Source: a virus. Taken from it: a DNA stretch of 64,000 nt. The first letter of the stretch is position 1; each line of letters begins with the position of its first letter. Under the pieces are notes generated by a model. That model did not search any database and was not told where the DNA came from. It was given only the letters and a program-made list of their open reading frames with translations. The stretch is from IMG/VR virus record IMGVR_UViG_3300028388_001285, positions 17,998 to 81,997 of that record; one strand, 5' to 3'. Below are positions 32,263-46,100 of this stretch, piece by piece. Both the position numbers and the translations under genes were made by a program.

Positions 32263-35200
32263 TGGCAAAGCAAAAAGAAGAATTAGAATATAACTTGGGT
32301 GGAGATATAGGTACTGGACTGAGCGCTGCTGCACCTATGATGAGCGCGATTCCTGGGTGGGGAGCTATAGCTGGTATGGGCATGAGTGCCCTAGGTGGAT
32401 TCCTACAGAGTCGGCAGAACGATGCTCCAGCCACGTATCAACAAACCCAGTCCAACACTAATCCATATGGGTATGTAAAGGGCGGAACTATTAAGGAAGT
32501 AATTCCAGGCATAGCTCAGGTAAAGGCTGACACCTCAGCCGAGAACAGAGATGGAGCGCCCGATTCCGTGCAGGTGAATATGGGTGGTACTACGATTGAA
32601 CTTGCTGGAGACGAAGTAGTATTACTAAATGAAAAAAATAAAGGAGGCAGCCTAGGCGATAAGTTACAAGGAGGGTTCGTACTCTCCAACGCATTAACTA
32701 TCCCAGGTACCGACAAGACATTTGCATCAGCAGCTGAAGCCCCTCTGAATATGCTGAAGAATGACGAGAACCCAGCTCTCGCAAGGCAGATGCTACAGAA
32801 CCTGGCCGATCTAAACCAGAAGGAATTAATCAAATCTAATAATAGTTCTGAATATAAATCTGGCGGCAAGCTAACTAACCCTCCTAACAATGACCCAGAG
32901 TACACGATACATGCGTTAGCTCCGGGACAGTCTACTAAAGAGTTTGCTAGGGACGCCTTAGAACGCTATGGGGTAACTGACGCAGAGGCTGTTAAAGCCT
33001 TGGAAGATGATTTACAGGAAAGTAATCAGTTCGAGCCTTGGCAAATGGCAAATAGGTTGAGTCGTAATTATAGGAAGTCACAACAGAGAATCAAGGTGCC
33101 TAAAGACATGACTAAGTATGTCACGATGTTTGATTATCTGAAGGATGAAAAATATGTGGGTGGGAAAGATCTACCTTTCTGGAATCTAGATGATACACGA
33201 AAGTTCTACACTAAAAATAAACCACTGCGCAAGCCTAAAGGAGCTAGAGCTATTATGCCCGGAATGTCTACTAGTAAGTACCATGTACCAGCTAACCCTG
33301 CTAAGGGTATACCAGCATACGGTAATATGGACGAGTTTCCTGAAGAGGCGCTGCGCGGACACATTGACAAAGTACTGGGCAACTACAAAAAGAAATTCAA
33401 AAGACACGGCAAGTCGGATAAATTGTGGAACACAGACCAGGTGATAGCGGGATTGAAGGCGTTACATGATGATACCGGCTACGTGGCTCCAGTGGATCTT
33501 CTCTTCGCACAGATGCGTAAGGAAGGTGCGTTTAATCCTAGTGACGGAGGACGTAGTAAGTATACTAATCCAATGAATGTAGGAGAGACAGACAGTAAGA
33601 CTATCTACAAATTTAAAACTCCCGAAGCTGGTTTTTATGCCTGGGGAAGGTTACTGTATTCAGACTATCTGTCACACAGAACACGGGAAGACTTATATAG
33701 CAAAAAAGAAGCCTTCAAGAATCATGGAGACAATAGGTACGCTACTAGCCCCTACTACGAAGTAGGTGGATATGATGAGAAGAATAGATACCACATAGGG
33801 GTTAAACAGGCTGTGGACCAATATCGTAAGATGATGGTAGAAGATCCTGAGGCAGCGAAAGCTGGGAAAGCACAGAAGAAAATTAATACATACAGTTTAA
33901 AGGAAGGTGATACTCCGTACGAGATAGCAGATAAACTTGGGTTAGACCGAGACGCTTTTCTAGAGTTGAATCGGTTAGCCAGTAATAAGGAAGAGGCAAA
34001 GAGTACTGGACTAATAGATCCTAGCACTTTACCTGTAGGCTACGAGTTGATTTATGAAGATGACTTACCTAAAGCACAAGTAAAAATCTCACCTAAAGCA
34101 CAAGTAAGAATGACGAAAGCAAAACCAGAAAGAGAGGGGTCTGTACCTTCTAACCTTAAGTACTTCATGCCAGCAGGTATGGTACTGGGTAGAAAAGAAG
34201 GTGGTTACATTGGATATAACAATGGCGGACCAATTGAGCACGATGACCCGCGCATGGGCGATATAATGCAGCACGTTGTCACAGCGTTAGATATTGAAGA
34301 TCCAGCTAGTCAAGAAGATTTCCTGAATGACATGGCTAGCCGATACGCTAATATGTGGAATGAAGGGCAGTTTAACAATTGGGACACTTTTTTGGACTAT
34401 GTCAGTAAACCTAAGGATATGGCTACTGCGCAAGGATTCTTGAATGGAGTACCTGGACCACCCCCAAGTAGAGCCGGATTAGCTCAGGCTCTTGCAGGAC
34501 TATACGGTAATACATCTGCTGCCCCTGTGGCTCAGACATCCGCTGCTCCAGCACCAGTTACAACACCGGCGGCTACAGCTAGAACTACACCTGCTGCCAC
34601 AACTACTCCTGCACCAACATCATTTAATCCTAGTACACCATTTAACCCGCTGGTACGAACAGCACCGCAAATAACATCCCCAGCCTTGGCAGCCTCCAGA
34701 ACAGCTGCTGGCACAGCGGCAGTGAACAATGTAGGTAACATGAATATCACGCCTAGTCCAGTAGCCACACCGAACAAATTCGGAAGGTTCATGGAGAACT
34801 TAGGTGGAGCATTCAAAGGTGGAGGCGCTGGTACAGCACTACAGATTGCTGGAGCCCTTGGACAAGGTGCTATGGCATTGTTCAGTAATCAGGGAGAGCA
34901 AGCTGCACATACTGTACCTAATAGGTATAGAGAACAGCAGTACAATCCGGCGTCACAACTGCTAGCCAACCAACGAAGCTTTAGTGGTGCCTTGGATATG
35001 GCACGCAATAGTGCATCTGGGTTTGGACAGTTGATGAGTAGAGGTCAGCAAAGCTACGCTAACAAAATGGCGGCTGATAGAACTACACTGGACAGAGCAC
35101 AGCTGATGAACAATAGGTACCAACAACAATACGACCGATCAACACACGCTTTAGCAAATCAAAATGCTAATAGAATGTGGAAAACTGATCAGGTTAATAA

Positions 35201-35375
35201 GATGGCAAAAGGACAGCGCATGGGCAACTTAGCCACAGCGTTTGGTCAGACACCGATAAATTTGGGACAAGCTATGAACCGACAGGCTGCTAATCAAGAG
35301 GCTGTTAGATGGTACATGCAAGCTATTGACCCAGCATTGGCCGCGTCGATTAAGAAACAAATGAACGTAAGATAA
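32262..35375 (+). CDS. Virion protein with muralytic (glucosaminidase-like) and LysM-like regions (1037 aa)
   Basis: The N-terminus has a Gly/Ala hydrophobic stretch (about residues 13-50). Residues about 410-500 resemble a glucosaminidase/lysozyme-type domain: LLFAQMRKEGAF with a candidate catalytic Glu at 421, NPMNVGE, and EAGFYAWGRLLYSDYL. Residues about 543-600 resemble LysM (YSLKEGDTPYEIADKLGLD ... GYELIYED), which binds peptidoglycan. A Pro/Ala/Thr linker spans about 749-795, then a Gln/Asn/Ala-rich helical C-terminus. It probably travels in the virion and opens the cell wall during DNA entry. No TGA in frame; both neighbours overlap by one base. Confidence 0.65.
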   Translation: MAKQKEELEYNLGGDIGTGLSAAAPMMSAIPGWGAIAGMGMSALGGFLQSRQNDAPATYQQTQSNTNPYGYVKGGTIKEVIPGIAQVKADTSAENRDGAPDSVQVNMGGTTIELAGDEVVLLNEKNKGGSLGDKLQGGFVLSNALTIPGTDKTFASAAEAPLNMLKNDENPALARQMLQNLADLNQKELIKSNNSSEYKSGGKLTNPPNNDPEYTIHALAPGQSTKEFARDALERYGVTDAEAVKALEDDLQESNQFEPWQMANRLSRNYRKSQQRIKVPKDMTKYVTMFDYLKDEKYVGGKDLPFWNLDDTRKFYTKNKPLRKPKGARAIMPGMSTSKYHVPANPAKGIPAYGNMDEFPEEALRGHIDKVLGNYKKKFKRHGKSDKLWNTDQVIAGLKALHDDTGYVAPVDLLFAQMRKEGAFNPSDGGRSKYTNPMNVGETDSKTIYKFKTPEAGFYAWGRLLYSDYLSHRTREDLYSKKEAFKNHGDNRYATSPYYEVGGYDEKNRYHIGVKQAVDQYRKMMVEDPEAAKAGKAQKKINTYSLKEGDTPYEIADKLGLDRDAFLELNRLASNKEEAKSTGLIDPSTLPVGYELIYEDDLPKAQVKISPKAQVRMTKAKPEREGSVPSNLKYFMPAGMVLGRKEGGYIGYNNGGPIEHDDPRMGDIMQHVVTALDIEDPASQEDFLNDMASRYANMWNEGQFNNWDTFLDYVSKPKDMATAQGFLNGVPGPPPSRAGLAQALAGLYGNTSAAPVAQTSAAPAPVTTPAATARTTPAATTTPAPTSFNPSTPFNPLVRTAPQITSPALAASRTAAGTAAVNNVGNMNITPSPVATPNKFGRFMENLGGAFKGGGAGTALQIAGALGQGAMALFSNQGEQAAHTVPNRYREQQYNPASQLLANQRSFSGALDMARNSASGFGQLMSRGQQSYANKMAADRTTLDRAQLMNNRYQQQYDRSTHALANQNANRMWKTDQVNKMAKGQRMGNLATAFGQTPINLGQAMNRQAANQEAVRWYMQAIDPALAASIKKQMNVR

Positions 35376-37183
35376 TGGCAAAGTATCAATATTTTAAACT
35401 ACAGGCTCCACAATTTCAGCTAGAAGAGACTCCGATACAACCAATGCTACAAGCACTTGGGTACAGACAAAAGAGATTCGATGCCGCTTATGAACTAGCT
35501 GGAGACTTAGAGGACCAATACATTGACGCCCTCCCTAAAGATAGGGCTAGGGCTGACGCAATACAAGGTGGCTGGCGTAAAGAGATTGACGACATGGTCA
35601 AAAAGTATGATGGTGATTACTCTCAGATGTATAAAGATTTGGGGGGATTGAAGCGTCGTATGACTAGAGAACTCACGCCGGGAGGTGAGGGTTACGAGAT
35701 AGGACAATCTAAGGCACGCATGAAGGCAGCCTATGAAGCTGGTAAGAAGCAATTAGCTGGCGAGAAGATCACAGGTGACATGCTTAATAACTGGTACAGG
35801 TACACTATGGATAGCTACGGAGGCGTACAGAAAGATCCTACTACTGGAGCTTGGACTGGCATACAGCCAGAAGACATAGGAAACTATGTAGATCCGTATG
35901 AACTTGGACTAGAAGCTGTTAAAGAACTTGTCCCAGATACATGGGAATACTCACGCACAGACGCTAGCGGCATGTACTTCTACGATAAGAGTGGTAAGGA
36001 GAAATATTTATCACAGGATAGAATCCGAGAAGCTGTTTCCAATAGATTGTCCAGCGATGAACGCTACTGGAATATGTTACAGCAGGAAGCTAAGTGGACT
36101 GGACGTCCAATGTCATCTGTAATGAATAGATTCCAAACCGATGTTACAGCATTCGATCCATTCGCCTACTCACAGACAGAGAGTGGTAGTGGTATGAGAG
36201 CAGACAGCGCAGCTATATATGCTGACAAGAAAGCTATGTTAGAGAATTGGAGACCAGATAGTAGGCCAATACAACCAGCAACTCCAGCTTTCAACAACGC
36301 TATGAATATGCCTGACTTTGGTTACACTACAGAGACTGAGGGATACGATCCCGAATTAACGGCTGAGTACTTCGGACACGGCATTAAGCAGAAAGGCACA
36401 GCTGATGACCAACTAAAAGCTTATTATGAAAAGCTAGAGGGACCATTCAAATCAGCATTCTACAAGACTATGCGGGGCGCTAAGGCAACTGAGCAAAGAG
36501 CTGCTTACGAAAGAGGAGACATGAGTCAAGAAGATTACTATGGATTCGTACAAACTAAATGGAAACAAATTGCTGATAGGGTTGGAAATTACAATAATAC
36601 ATTGTATAAGTATCCTAACGAGTACAAGAACGATGACCTAGATAATTGGGCAGCTATGGCTCAGAATGCTCAGTGAAGAGACATGACTGGTAAGAAGGTT
36701 AAGGTACCGAAAGAAGTTGGGGCATTAAAGAATACTGGAACTTCTAGAGCCACTAAGCTAGGGTGGTATCCACAAGGACCGATAGCAACTGGACAAGTGT
36801 TTGGTGAAATGGTCATTGATCCTAACAATCCAAAGAAACAATACATCGTAAGTAGAAGTGACAAGGTATCTGGTAACATGAAAGGTATAAATGAGTTGAG
36901 ATCTCCTTACTATACGGGCAAACCTAGTGGGAAAGTACCAGCTCGTATCAAATACCAAGGTATAGATGTAGGTGTGCTAGCTAGCACTAGATTAGACAAT
37001 AACCTTAATTTTGTTGTAGACTTATATGATCCAGCTAATCCTGGCGAGGTCATAGACACCATAGAGGATGAAATGTCAGTAGGAGACTTCATGGACAACA
37101 TGAATGTAGAGGCTGTAAAGAACGTTGTAGGAAATTCAGGTTTAGGTAGTAAAGCACTATTATTCGGAGAAGAGTTAGATTAA
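35375..37183 (+). CDS. Helical virion protein, candidate packaged/ejected protein (602 aa)
   Basis: TGA at 36674-36676 (NAQWRDMTG) joins two halves; the stop is TAA 37181-37183. The first 430 residues are charged and alpha-helical (RFDAAYELAGDLEDQYIDAL; KSARTDASG-like Asp/Tyr patches further on). The last 170 residues, after the recoded codon, are beta-rich and basic. It lies directly before the giant polymerase-type gene, where crAss-like phages encode proteins packaged in the capsid, so a cargo or ejection role is plausible. I see no catalytic motif. Confidence 0.55.
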
Positions 37184-37193
37184 ATAAATAATT

Positions 37194-40100
37194 ATGCCAG
37201 AAATAAAAGATGTCGTAAGGGCCATTCTGCACCAAAAGGCGCAGCAGGGTTTTCTTGCTGGAAATCCTTCTGTAAGCAGAGAGGGTTTTGTAAATCTAGA
37301 TAAATTTGGGAAATATGACAAGACGCTCACACCTGGAACATGGGAGAACGTCAGAAACTTGTCCCCAAGAATGGCTCAGGAGTACCACAGAGGTACAGAG
37401 CAGCCATGAAACCACAAATATGCAAGGGGGATTGCCAACTTTGTCACAGGTACTGCTTCTAAGGTTGGAGCCACTGTAGGTTTTGCAGCCGGAGCTCTCG
37501 GAGCGCTAGCAACCGGAGAGTTAAGTACGGTCTACGATAATGCTGTAGTGGACGCCTTTACGAAGGCTGAAGCGGCTATGGAGATACCTATTTACGTAAA
37601 AAGACAGTATGCTGAAGGCAACCTTATACATAAGATGGGTACCACTGAGTTCTGAGCTAAGGACTTAGGAGAAGGTCTTGAATTCTTGGCCAGTATGTTT
37701 ATACCAACTTACGGTATAGGACTTGCAGGTAAGGGTTTACAGGCTGTAGCTAAATCTGCTAAAGTGGCTAAGGGATTGGCTCGCGGAGAGCGCGTGCTTA
37801 CTACTGTACTGAACAGTACAGTTGAGGCAGGGTTTGAAGCCAAACATGCTAACGATGAGATTAGAGACCAGCTAGCTAGGCAGAGGGGGTACATATCATA
37901 TGATTTATTACCACCTGATATACAACAGGAGATCTCGGTTTTAGCGGGACAAGCTGCTGCTAGAACTTTCTGGGGCAATATGATTGGTCTGATGTTACCC
38001 AACTATCTGGAGTCTGGTTGGGCTAGGAGTATTATGGGGTTTGACAAAGCAGGTTCCAATGTACGACAAGCCATACGTAAGAAAGCACTATCCCCTGACG
38101 ATATAGTTAAGGCTAAGTCCAAGTGGAAAGCAGCTACTAAGGGTCTGGTGTCCGAGGGTCTTTGGGAGGAGAACTTTCAAGAAGCTGTAGGACAGTTTGA
38201 AGCTAGATTAGCGGAAGGTAAGATCGAAAGAGAAGACTACGCTAAAGAATTAGTACGTAACCTCAGCAACAATGCATGGGGTTTTGCTCGTGCAGTACCT
38301 AACTTACCGTTCGCACCGTTTGGTGTAGACTTCGGTATAGCTGCTAAGGCTGGCACTGAGCAAGATGCTGGTGCCACTGCTATCGCACTCGGAGCTATCA
38401 TAGGTTCTGGAATGAGTACTGTGTCGCAAGCGATGGACAACGCTAGACTGCGAGAATCAGCTGAGCGTGAGAACTCACTTTGAGGTGACCTAGTGAAGTT
38501 CAAGGAAACATTAGACAAGATACTGGTTGACGATCAGAAATCTATATATAAAACTTTCGGAACTGAGACCGACGAAGAAGGTAACGAGACTCCTATCTAT
38601 GTTAATCCTAAGACTGGAGCTACCGAGATTGACCCAGATAAATTACGTAATCTAGCTCTGGCTAACACTGTAGACTTAAACTTCTTTGATGAAGCTGTGT
38701 TTGCAGATGTTAACAACGATGAGTTGTGGGCCACATTCAACGATAAGATGGCGGCAGCCTCATATGGGTGGTACTTAGGATCATCCGGGATATCTAAAGA
38801 AGATGCACAAGACTTACTTGAAGGTAGAGAAGATGCCAATGAGATACTGTCACTCATGGACTCGTTTGAAGAAGCGGAGAGGGACTCCCAGACTTCCGAC
38901 GATATTCGTGGTGAGCAGGTCGACAAGAAATTTAAACGGTTCTTGCATAGGATCAATTACTTCCTTAATGCTCGTGGCAAGATGCTGGACGAGATGTATA
39001 GTAAGAACCCTGAGGTTATCGGTCCTATGGTGGAAGATAATCAGGCAGCTTTACAGAAGGTAACTAACGCTAGCTCTAGGAAAGCTTTGAAGAGTGAGTT
39101 TGTAGAAGCTGTAGGTGGTATAGATACTCTCAATAGAGAGGTTAAAGAACTAGAGACTGAGTTTGAAGCTGTTAAGAAGACTGACCCAGCTAAGGCTGAT
39201 GAGATAGCTAGGAAGATAAGTACTAAGAACTATCTAATGTCAGAGAGAATGCACGTAGACGGCTACGATGCAAACTTACAAGGTATAGATGCGGAGAACA
39301 ACAAGGCGCTTGTAGATGAGTACTTTAGGTCTAAGCATAACAACCCTACTACCTTAGGTATGAACCCATCAATGGCGGTAAGCTACCAGTCATTACGGGA
39401 TCGTAAGTACTATAGGTTAGGTAAAGCTTACATGGCCGCTAAGGATATCAACGACATAGCTGATGAATTTTTAGAGGAAAGAGATATTGATGACTTGAGT
39501 GTAGGTATTGAAGCGCTCAGAGGATCTGCTAAATATTTTAATGGTGAGAACTCTGATGTAACTGCTGCTACCGAAAAGATAAATACAGCGTTAGATGAAG
39601 AAATAGACAAGATAAACATAGGACTTCAGGAAGTAAACGAAGCCATGTATAATTTGGCCGGTGAAAACCTGGGTGCTGAAGAGACGAAGTTAGTAGCTAC
39701 GCATCTGAAGGATACACAGAGTCAGTTACAAACACAGATGGGTCGTATTAAGTTGTTACGCGAGGAGATGTCCTCAGCGCATGAAGCTATTAATGCTACT
39801 GACGATGAGTACGCTGCATGGAATACTGAGGATGGTCTGAAGATGGAACACTTCCGTAACCTGACTAAGAAGATATGGGCATTAGATAGCTTAGCTCTGG
39901 AATCATTCGATAACCTTGCTAAGACTATGCAGTTCATGCAACTGTTGTTAGGAATAGAAGCTGCCTTCGAGGATAGAACTGACATCAGCGATGACCTAAA
40001 GGCAGATGTAGCTGCTGAAATACTACAGCTTAAGGAGATACTTAAAGCTTACAGAGAAGCGGCTGAAAAGAATATGCAATCCAGAGCCTCGAAACAGGTG

Positions 40101-43100
40101 AGAGCTTTGCGGGAGTTAGGACAAGTAATGAATGAGGCTACTCTGAAACTTGAAGCTCCAAGACAATTATTGCTAGATGTATTTGGTAATGATGCTATCA
40201 GGGAGTTCGAGAAGCAATTTGGAGACGAACCTTCTTTCGAACAGTTCGAGGTATTGATGTCCCTGTTCTCAGAGAGAGCTAGTGATGGGCAAAAGCAGAA
40301 GATGCGTGAAGCATTGCTGCGCACAGGACAGTCGACGGTTTCAGCATTGTCTACTCTCAGTAAGGGATTAGCTGATCCCATGAATCCTACGGATAGGGGG
40401 AGTAAGATACTAACAAATTACCTTGCGAATCCCATTAAATATGCGTCCGCAATTGTGATGCCACTACTTGGAGGAGGACTGTTCACACCAGAGAATACTA
40501 TATTCTGGGAGTATAGGGAGAACAAAGACATAGCAGAATTTAAACACCAACTTGAAAGTATATCTTACGCAGGTTTATCAGTAGACAAAGCTAGTAAGCT
40601 GAAAGCATTCTTCGATGCACATACATTAATGCGTGGATTACAGTTGGCTGGGGAGTTTCTCAGCGCTGAGAAAGCTAACACTGCTAGGATACTTGAGGAA
40701 GAGGTGAAACTGCATAAGGTATTGTCTAAGGACAAGGCTCCTGAAGACGTTATAGCACCTACTCCACAGCAGTATGTAGCTTACCAAGAGGCCATACGAT
40801 TCTTATTCAAACCATTAGCGTCCAAGTGGGCGAGTAATACATTCTATCTTGAAGGTTTCCCTGGGTCTGGCAAGACTAAGGTAGCTGCTAGAAGGATAGT
40901 TGACTTGTGGAAAAGTTTGGAACATATCACAGACAGTCAGATTTATACGGCTGGTAACACTGTGGCGTCATCAAAGATTATCCACGAGGCTGTTAAGGGT
41001 ACCGAAGGAGGTGCCACTACTATTGAGGATCTGTTAGCTGCCGACTTAACTAACACCAAGTTAGTCATAATTGATGAGGCTCCAGCTTTAGAGAGAAGTG
41101 TAGCGTTAGCTTTAACGAAGAAGTTAAATGCTGCTAAGGTGAAGACTATAATCCTGGGCGACCCTGCACAGGTTACAGTAGATGCACACCCGTTTTTATT
41201 AAACGAAAAGTACATCAGAATAACTATGTCAGATCCACTGACTGCCAGTTATCGTACTAACATACCAGCCATCTATGATTTCTTCATCAACTTTAAAAAC
41301 ACTTCAGCGGTACACAGACAGTTAGCTGCTACTAGTAACATGTCGCTAGGGGATGTGATTAAACCGCACTCAAATGCTCTCGGTGTTGTAGGAGATACTG
41401 AGAGAAGTACGATGCTTAGGGCAATTGCTAGACCTAGCAGCAGATCGAAGTTACTTATAGTAGCCAATAAAGATCAGAAGCAGCGATACCTCAATGAGTA
41501 CTTCAAAGATCCTGAGTACAATATATCTGATGTAGAAGTATTAACTTACGATCAGGCTAATGGTATACAGGCTGATGAGGTGTACATAGATATGCCCACA
41601 ACTGCATTGGACATCAAAGGCAATAACTTCAAACCTATTGGATACAACAAGGCTATGTATACTGCTGCAAGTAGGCCGGTTAAGTTCTTGTTCGTGTTAG
41701 GCTCATTAGTACAGACACAGGTAGACAGTATGTTAGACTCTACCGTGCAAACTGCTGCTAGTGAACTGCTTCAAAATGTGGAGCAGTATGAGGGTATATT
41801 AACTGCTAAGGGTAATGCACATGCAGCCCTAACAAATGAGGCTGTAGATGGTACGTTGTTCGATGACATTGATGAAGTGTTTGATGCAGCGAAGACTACC
41901 GACAAGGAAACTACAGACGATGATATAGAGATTGCTAGACAAGAGCGAGGTAGCCCGGATCAGGAACTGCCTGAGGAACCAGAAGATGTTGGTGCTATAG
42001 AGAAAGAAGATCTAACTGAAGAACCAGTTGAACCTACTAAGTTGCCTAGAGTGACTTCAGAGGTAATCGAATATGACTTCAAGTTCCCACAGAACTCTAA
42101 CATTAAAGTTGACAATTTAGTAGCCACAGGCTCACAGTTTAAAATAGTAGCTGCTGTTTCCAGATCACCTAAGAAATTTCCGGTAGCACACTACGTAGTG
42201 GCTCCAACTATAGGTGACCCTAATAGATATGTGGTAGTAGCTATGTTAGGTAACGATGATTACCAATCCGGTGAGATGGGAATGTGGCTGAAACGTGAGG
42301 AAAATAAATTCAAGGCTGATCCGAATAGAGGGCCAGTTGAAAGTTCCACACGTATCAGAATGGATGAAGATGGATTTGATTGGGGGCCAGACCTCGACAG
42401 AGCTGTTATAGGAGAAGGTACGTTAAGTAATGTACAAAAGTTACAGTATGTATATGACCGTAGTGCTGAGACAAGCATGGAGTCTGACATACACAAGTAC
42501 TTGGATACGTTCTTCCCAAATGATGACACTTATCGTACTGGTAAGAAATTAAACTGGGCAGCGTTGAACCCATACATTAAGTACAAGATATTTACATCTG
42601 ACTTTGGACCTGATGCTGCATCTAAAGTGCCTAAGGGACAATTTGTGCCTAGACCTGGTGTACCATATGCGGTGCTTCAGTTACCGATGCCTAACAGCGA
42701 GAAGAAACATTCTCCACAATACATAAGACAGCAGCGCCGTAAGGTTAGGATGGATCATCCGTATATAAAGACTCTTCGTGAGTTGTACGATAACATCATC
42801 ATACTTGAGGCTGGACTAGGACTTGAGTACGGTACGGAGGAGTTCAATAAACTCATCAAGGCGAACGCAACTAGATTTGAGCTTGGACCCAAAGAGAATG
42901 GGTTCCCAGTGAAGTTGCAAGATAACCCTGCGATGCCTAAGGAACTTGAGGATCTAACTGCGGAGCAGATTAATGCTCTGGACAGCTTAGTCAAGTTACT
43001 ATATGGGGCTGAATATTCTAGAGTTGTTGTAGAGACTAAAGCTGAAGCAAACGCTTTCACAAAGTCTGGGGATGGTAGATTCTATATAGACAAGGAATAT

Positions 43101-46100
43101 ACTGGTAATGGTTATGCGTTCATGGAACGTGTGGCGGAAGATTCCTCTATCGCTCAACCTGAGCCATACAGACAATGGCAGATGAGGGGTGGTGTAGGCG
43201 AAGCTTCAACAGCATTCAACGCCATAGCTGTAGCTAATGGTAAGATTGAAGGACTTAATATTAAGGTTAAGAAGCGTAAGAAGACTAGTATAGGAACTGT
43301 TGAGTTCTACGTTGGTAAGTCATTACTAGCGTTCACAGAGAACACTCGTAGATTCATGGCTGCCATGCGTGGTAGGTACGAGGATACGCGGAAAGAGGCT
43401 AGTGACTTCCTAGGCGAAGCTTTACCTGAGAAGTTTCCCAGAGATTGGGAGACAGCTATGAAGGTATTAGCTAAAGTATATGATGATAGTAATGGTTTGT
43501 ACGGTGTTGATCGTGCAGATATTATGAGGGCACAGAAGGAACTAATTGCTAAACCAGTCACTACAGACTTGTTGGCACAGATCGTCACGCCTACTAGTGA
43601 AAGACACCCAAGCTTAGAATTACCTATCTATCGAAAAAGTTTCGGACACGACAAGACAAATACAGGGTTTAATGACCTTGGAAGTAACTTAAATAACAAA
43701 GACAATAGAGCTAGGATCGCTGAACAGGTGCACGGTAACCTTTCTAGAGTGATACCTACAGTAGTTACGGGCAGAATAAAGAATACAGTTACCGTGACTG
43801 AGCAACAGGTACCAGTTAAAGCACCTAAGAAAGTCAAGACACAATCTCAATTCAATAAGCTAACTGTGGACCAACAGTACAGTAAGATAGTCGGACTGCA
43901 TAAGCAAGGACGGGTAGATGATGAAGTGCTGCAATGGGCTGCCGAAGCTAAAGAAGATAATGATAAAACCTCGCTTGAAAAGATATGGGAGCTTGGTAAC
44001 ATGACAGATACTATGCGGTCTATCAGTACAGATACTACACATGTATCTAAAGAAGAGGCAACCAAAATATTAGGTCGATTAGACTTAGAGCATAGGACAT
44101 ACGAACTATCTGAATTAGTGGATAAGTTGACGCAATTCATGTCACCATTTCATAGGAAGTTGATGTGGGCACTGACACACGCAATAGATAGTTTAAGTAA
44201 ATCTGGTATCACTGTAGATTTAGCACACGTAGCTAAGGGAGACTACGCACATGCACTTGGACTTAGATTCCCTGACGGAAGGATTGGACTATATACTGGT
44301 AGGATATTCCAGACAACTAAGAAATACACTGGGTTCAAGTTGGGCAGGGTACTGGCTCATGAGTTAATACATGCTATTACATCCGATAAATTATATCGGT
44401 TTGAGACTGCGGAAGAAGAGTTCACTGGACGCGAGCGCGAGATACTACAACAGTTATTCGATATATTCACGTACGTTAAATCCCTTAAAGGTGTACGTGG
44501 AGATATGGATAATTTGCGAGAGTTTGTTGCGGAGGTATTTGCCAGCGAGAGGCTTGCAAGAGATCTATCTAGAATAGAATTACCACCCGAACTGAGGTAC
44601 AAAACTAACTCTAGGGGCATCCTAGATACTGTTAAGAACCTCATCACTAACTTGCTAAGAATAGTGATGAAACCATTCTTACGTACTAGGTCAGCAACGG
44701 AAGCTGTAATCAATTTAGCCGGAGAACTTATAGACATGCAGCATAGAGCTGGTGTATACGATGACCCTAAGAAGGGGCATCATGCACTGTCACTGGATGA
44801 CCCAGACGGGTTCCAGTATATCAAGACTAACTTTGGTGGAGTCGAAGGTTATAGGATAGCCAAGAACTTTATCCTAGAGAGGTTGGCATACTATAAGATG
44901 ACTGATGATGACTCCGGTAGAGAGAAGAGTGTTGGGTACTTTATACCAGTTGATGATGCTGGATTCGTAGCCTCTAAAGAGGAGATCTACTATCAGATAC
45001 ATTCTGATATCAATTCACATATAGCATTCAATAGAATGTTAGCTAAGAACTTGGTACGAGATATTGCTATGGATGAAGCTGCGATAGAGTCAGCCACCAA
45101 CGTACGTCAAGAGAGGCTAGCCAAGATTGCTAAGGAGATATCTGAAGCTAAGTTAAAAAGGGTGCAGGACGCAATACCTGCTTTCGAGACCCTGATGCGT
45201 AACAATAGAGTGACACATCGTCCAGTCTACTTTGAAGTTATGAAGACTATCTTCCCTAACTGGTCGATAGGAAAAGAGACTCAGTTGGACAAGTACAGGT
45301 ACGACACTAATGAAAACTTAATACGTGAGATGATGTCTGTGGAGGGTGTAAACCTTAAGGAGCAGATCATCGACAACGAGTACCAGAATAATGTACATAA
45401 GTTAAGCGATTCAGTAAAGGACTTCTTGTCAATAGTACAGTACACTACTAGTGATAATAAGATTGTAACAGTTAATCCAAGCTACGCTTATGTACGGGCA
45501 TTGCAACTATTCCGCAAGTTAGACTTCAATACTATTGTAGATTTACAAGACTTTGAAGATAGGAGAAAAGAAATAGAGAAGACTGAAATCATAAATGATG
45601 CTACTACCTCTATACTGGATAAGTTAGCTGACTTATTACAAGATGCTACGTACACTTATAACATGCCTAAGTATGTCAATGTGATTATACATAGACCTAT
45701 AGGGGCTTTAACAGACGAGTATTACCTAATACTGTCTAATACGGAGGAAGTAACTAACGTAGTACTTCTTGAAGAAGCTAAGGAGATAGCAAAGAATGAC
45801 CCTGATTTCAGAATTGTAAAGAGCAGTTCTTATATACTCAGAGATTTATATGAGGAGGCAAACATGCCTATCACTCCTAAGCAGTTCAACAAACTATATG
45901 ACAGAGCACTAGCTAGGAATACATTAGCTGAGCTACACACATTGTTCTCATCTCAGAAGGAGACCGAGTTAATGATTGCTTCTAAAGGTCTCGACAAGAA
46001 TGGTAAAAAGAAGATACGATACATCAAAGCTAAGGACTTAGGTGTTAATGTATCTGTACGTAGGCACATAGCTGATGAGTTAACTGAGCTGAACGAGGAC

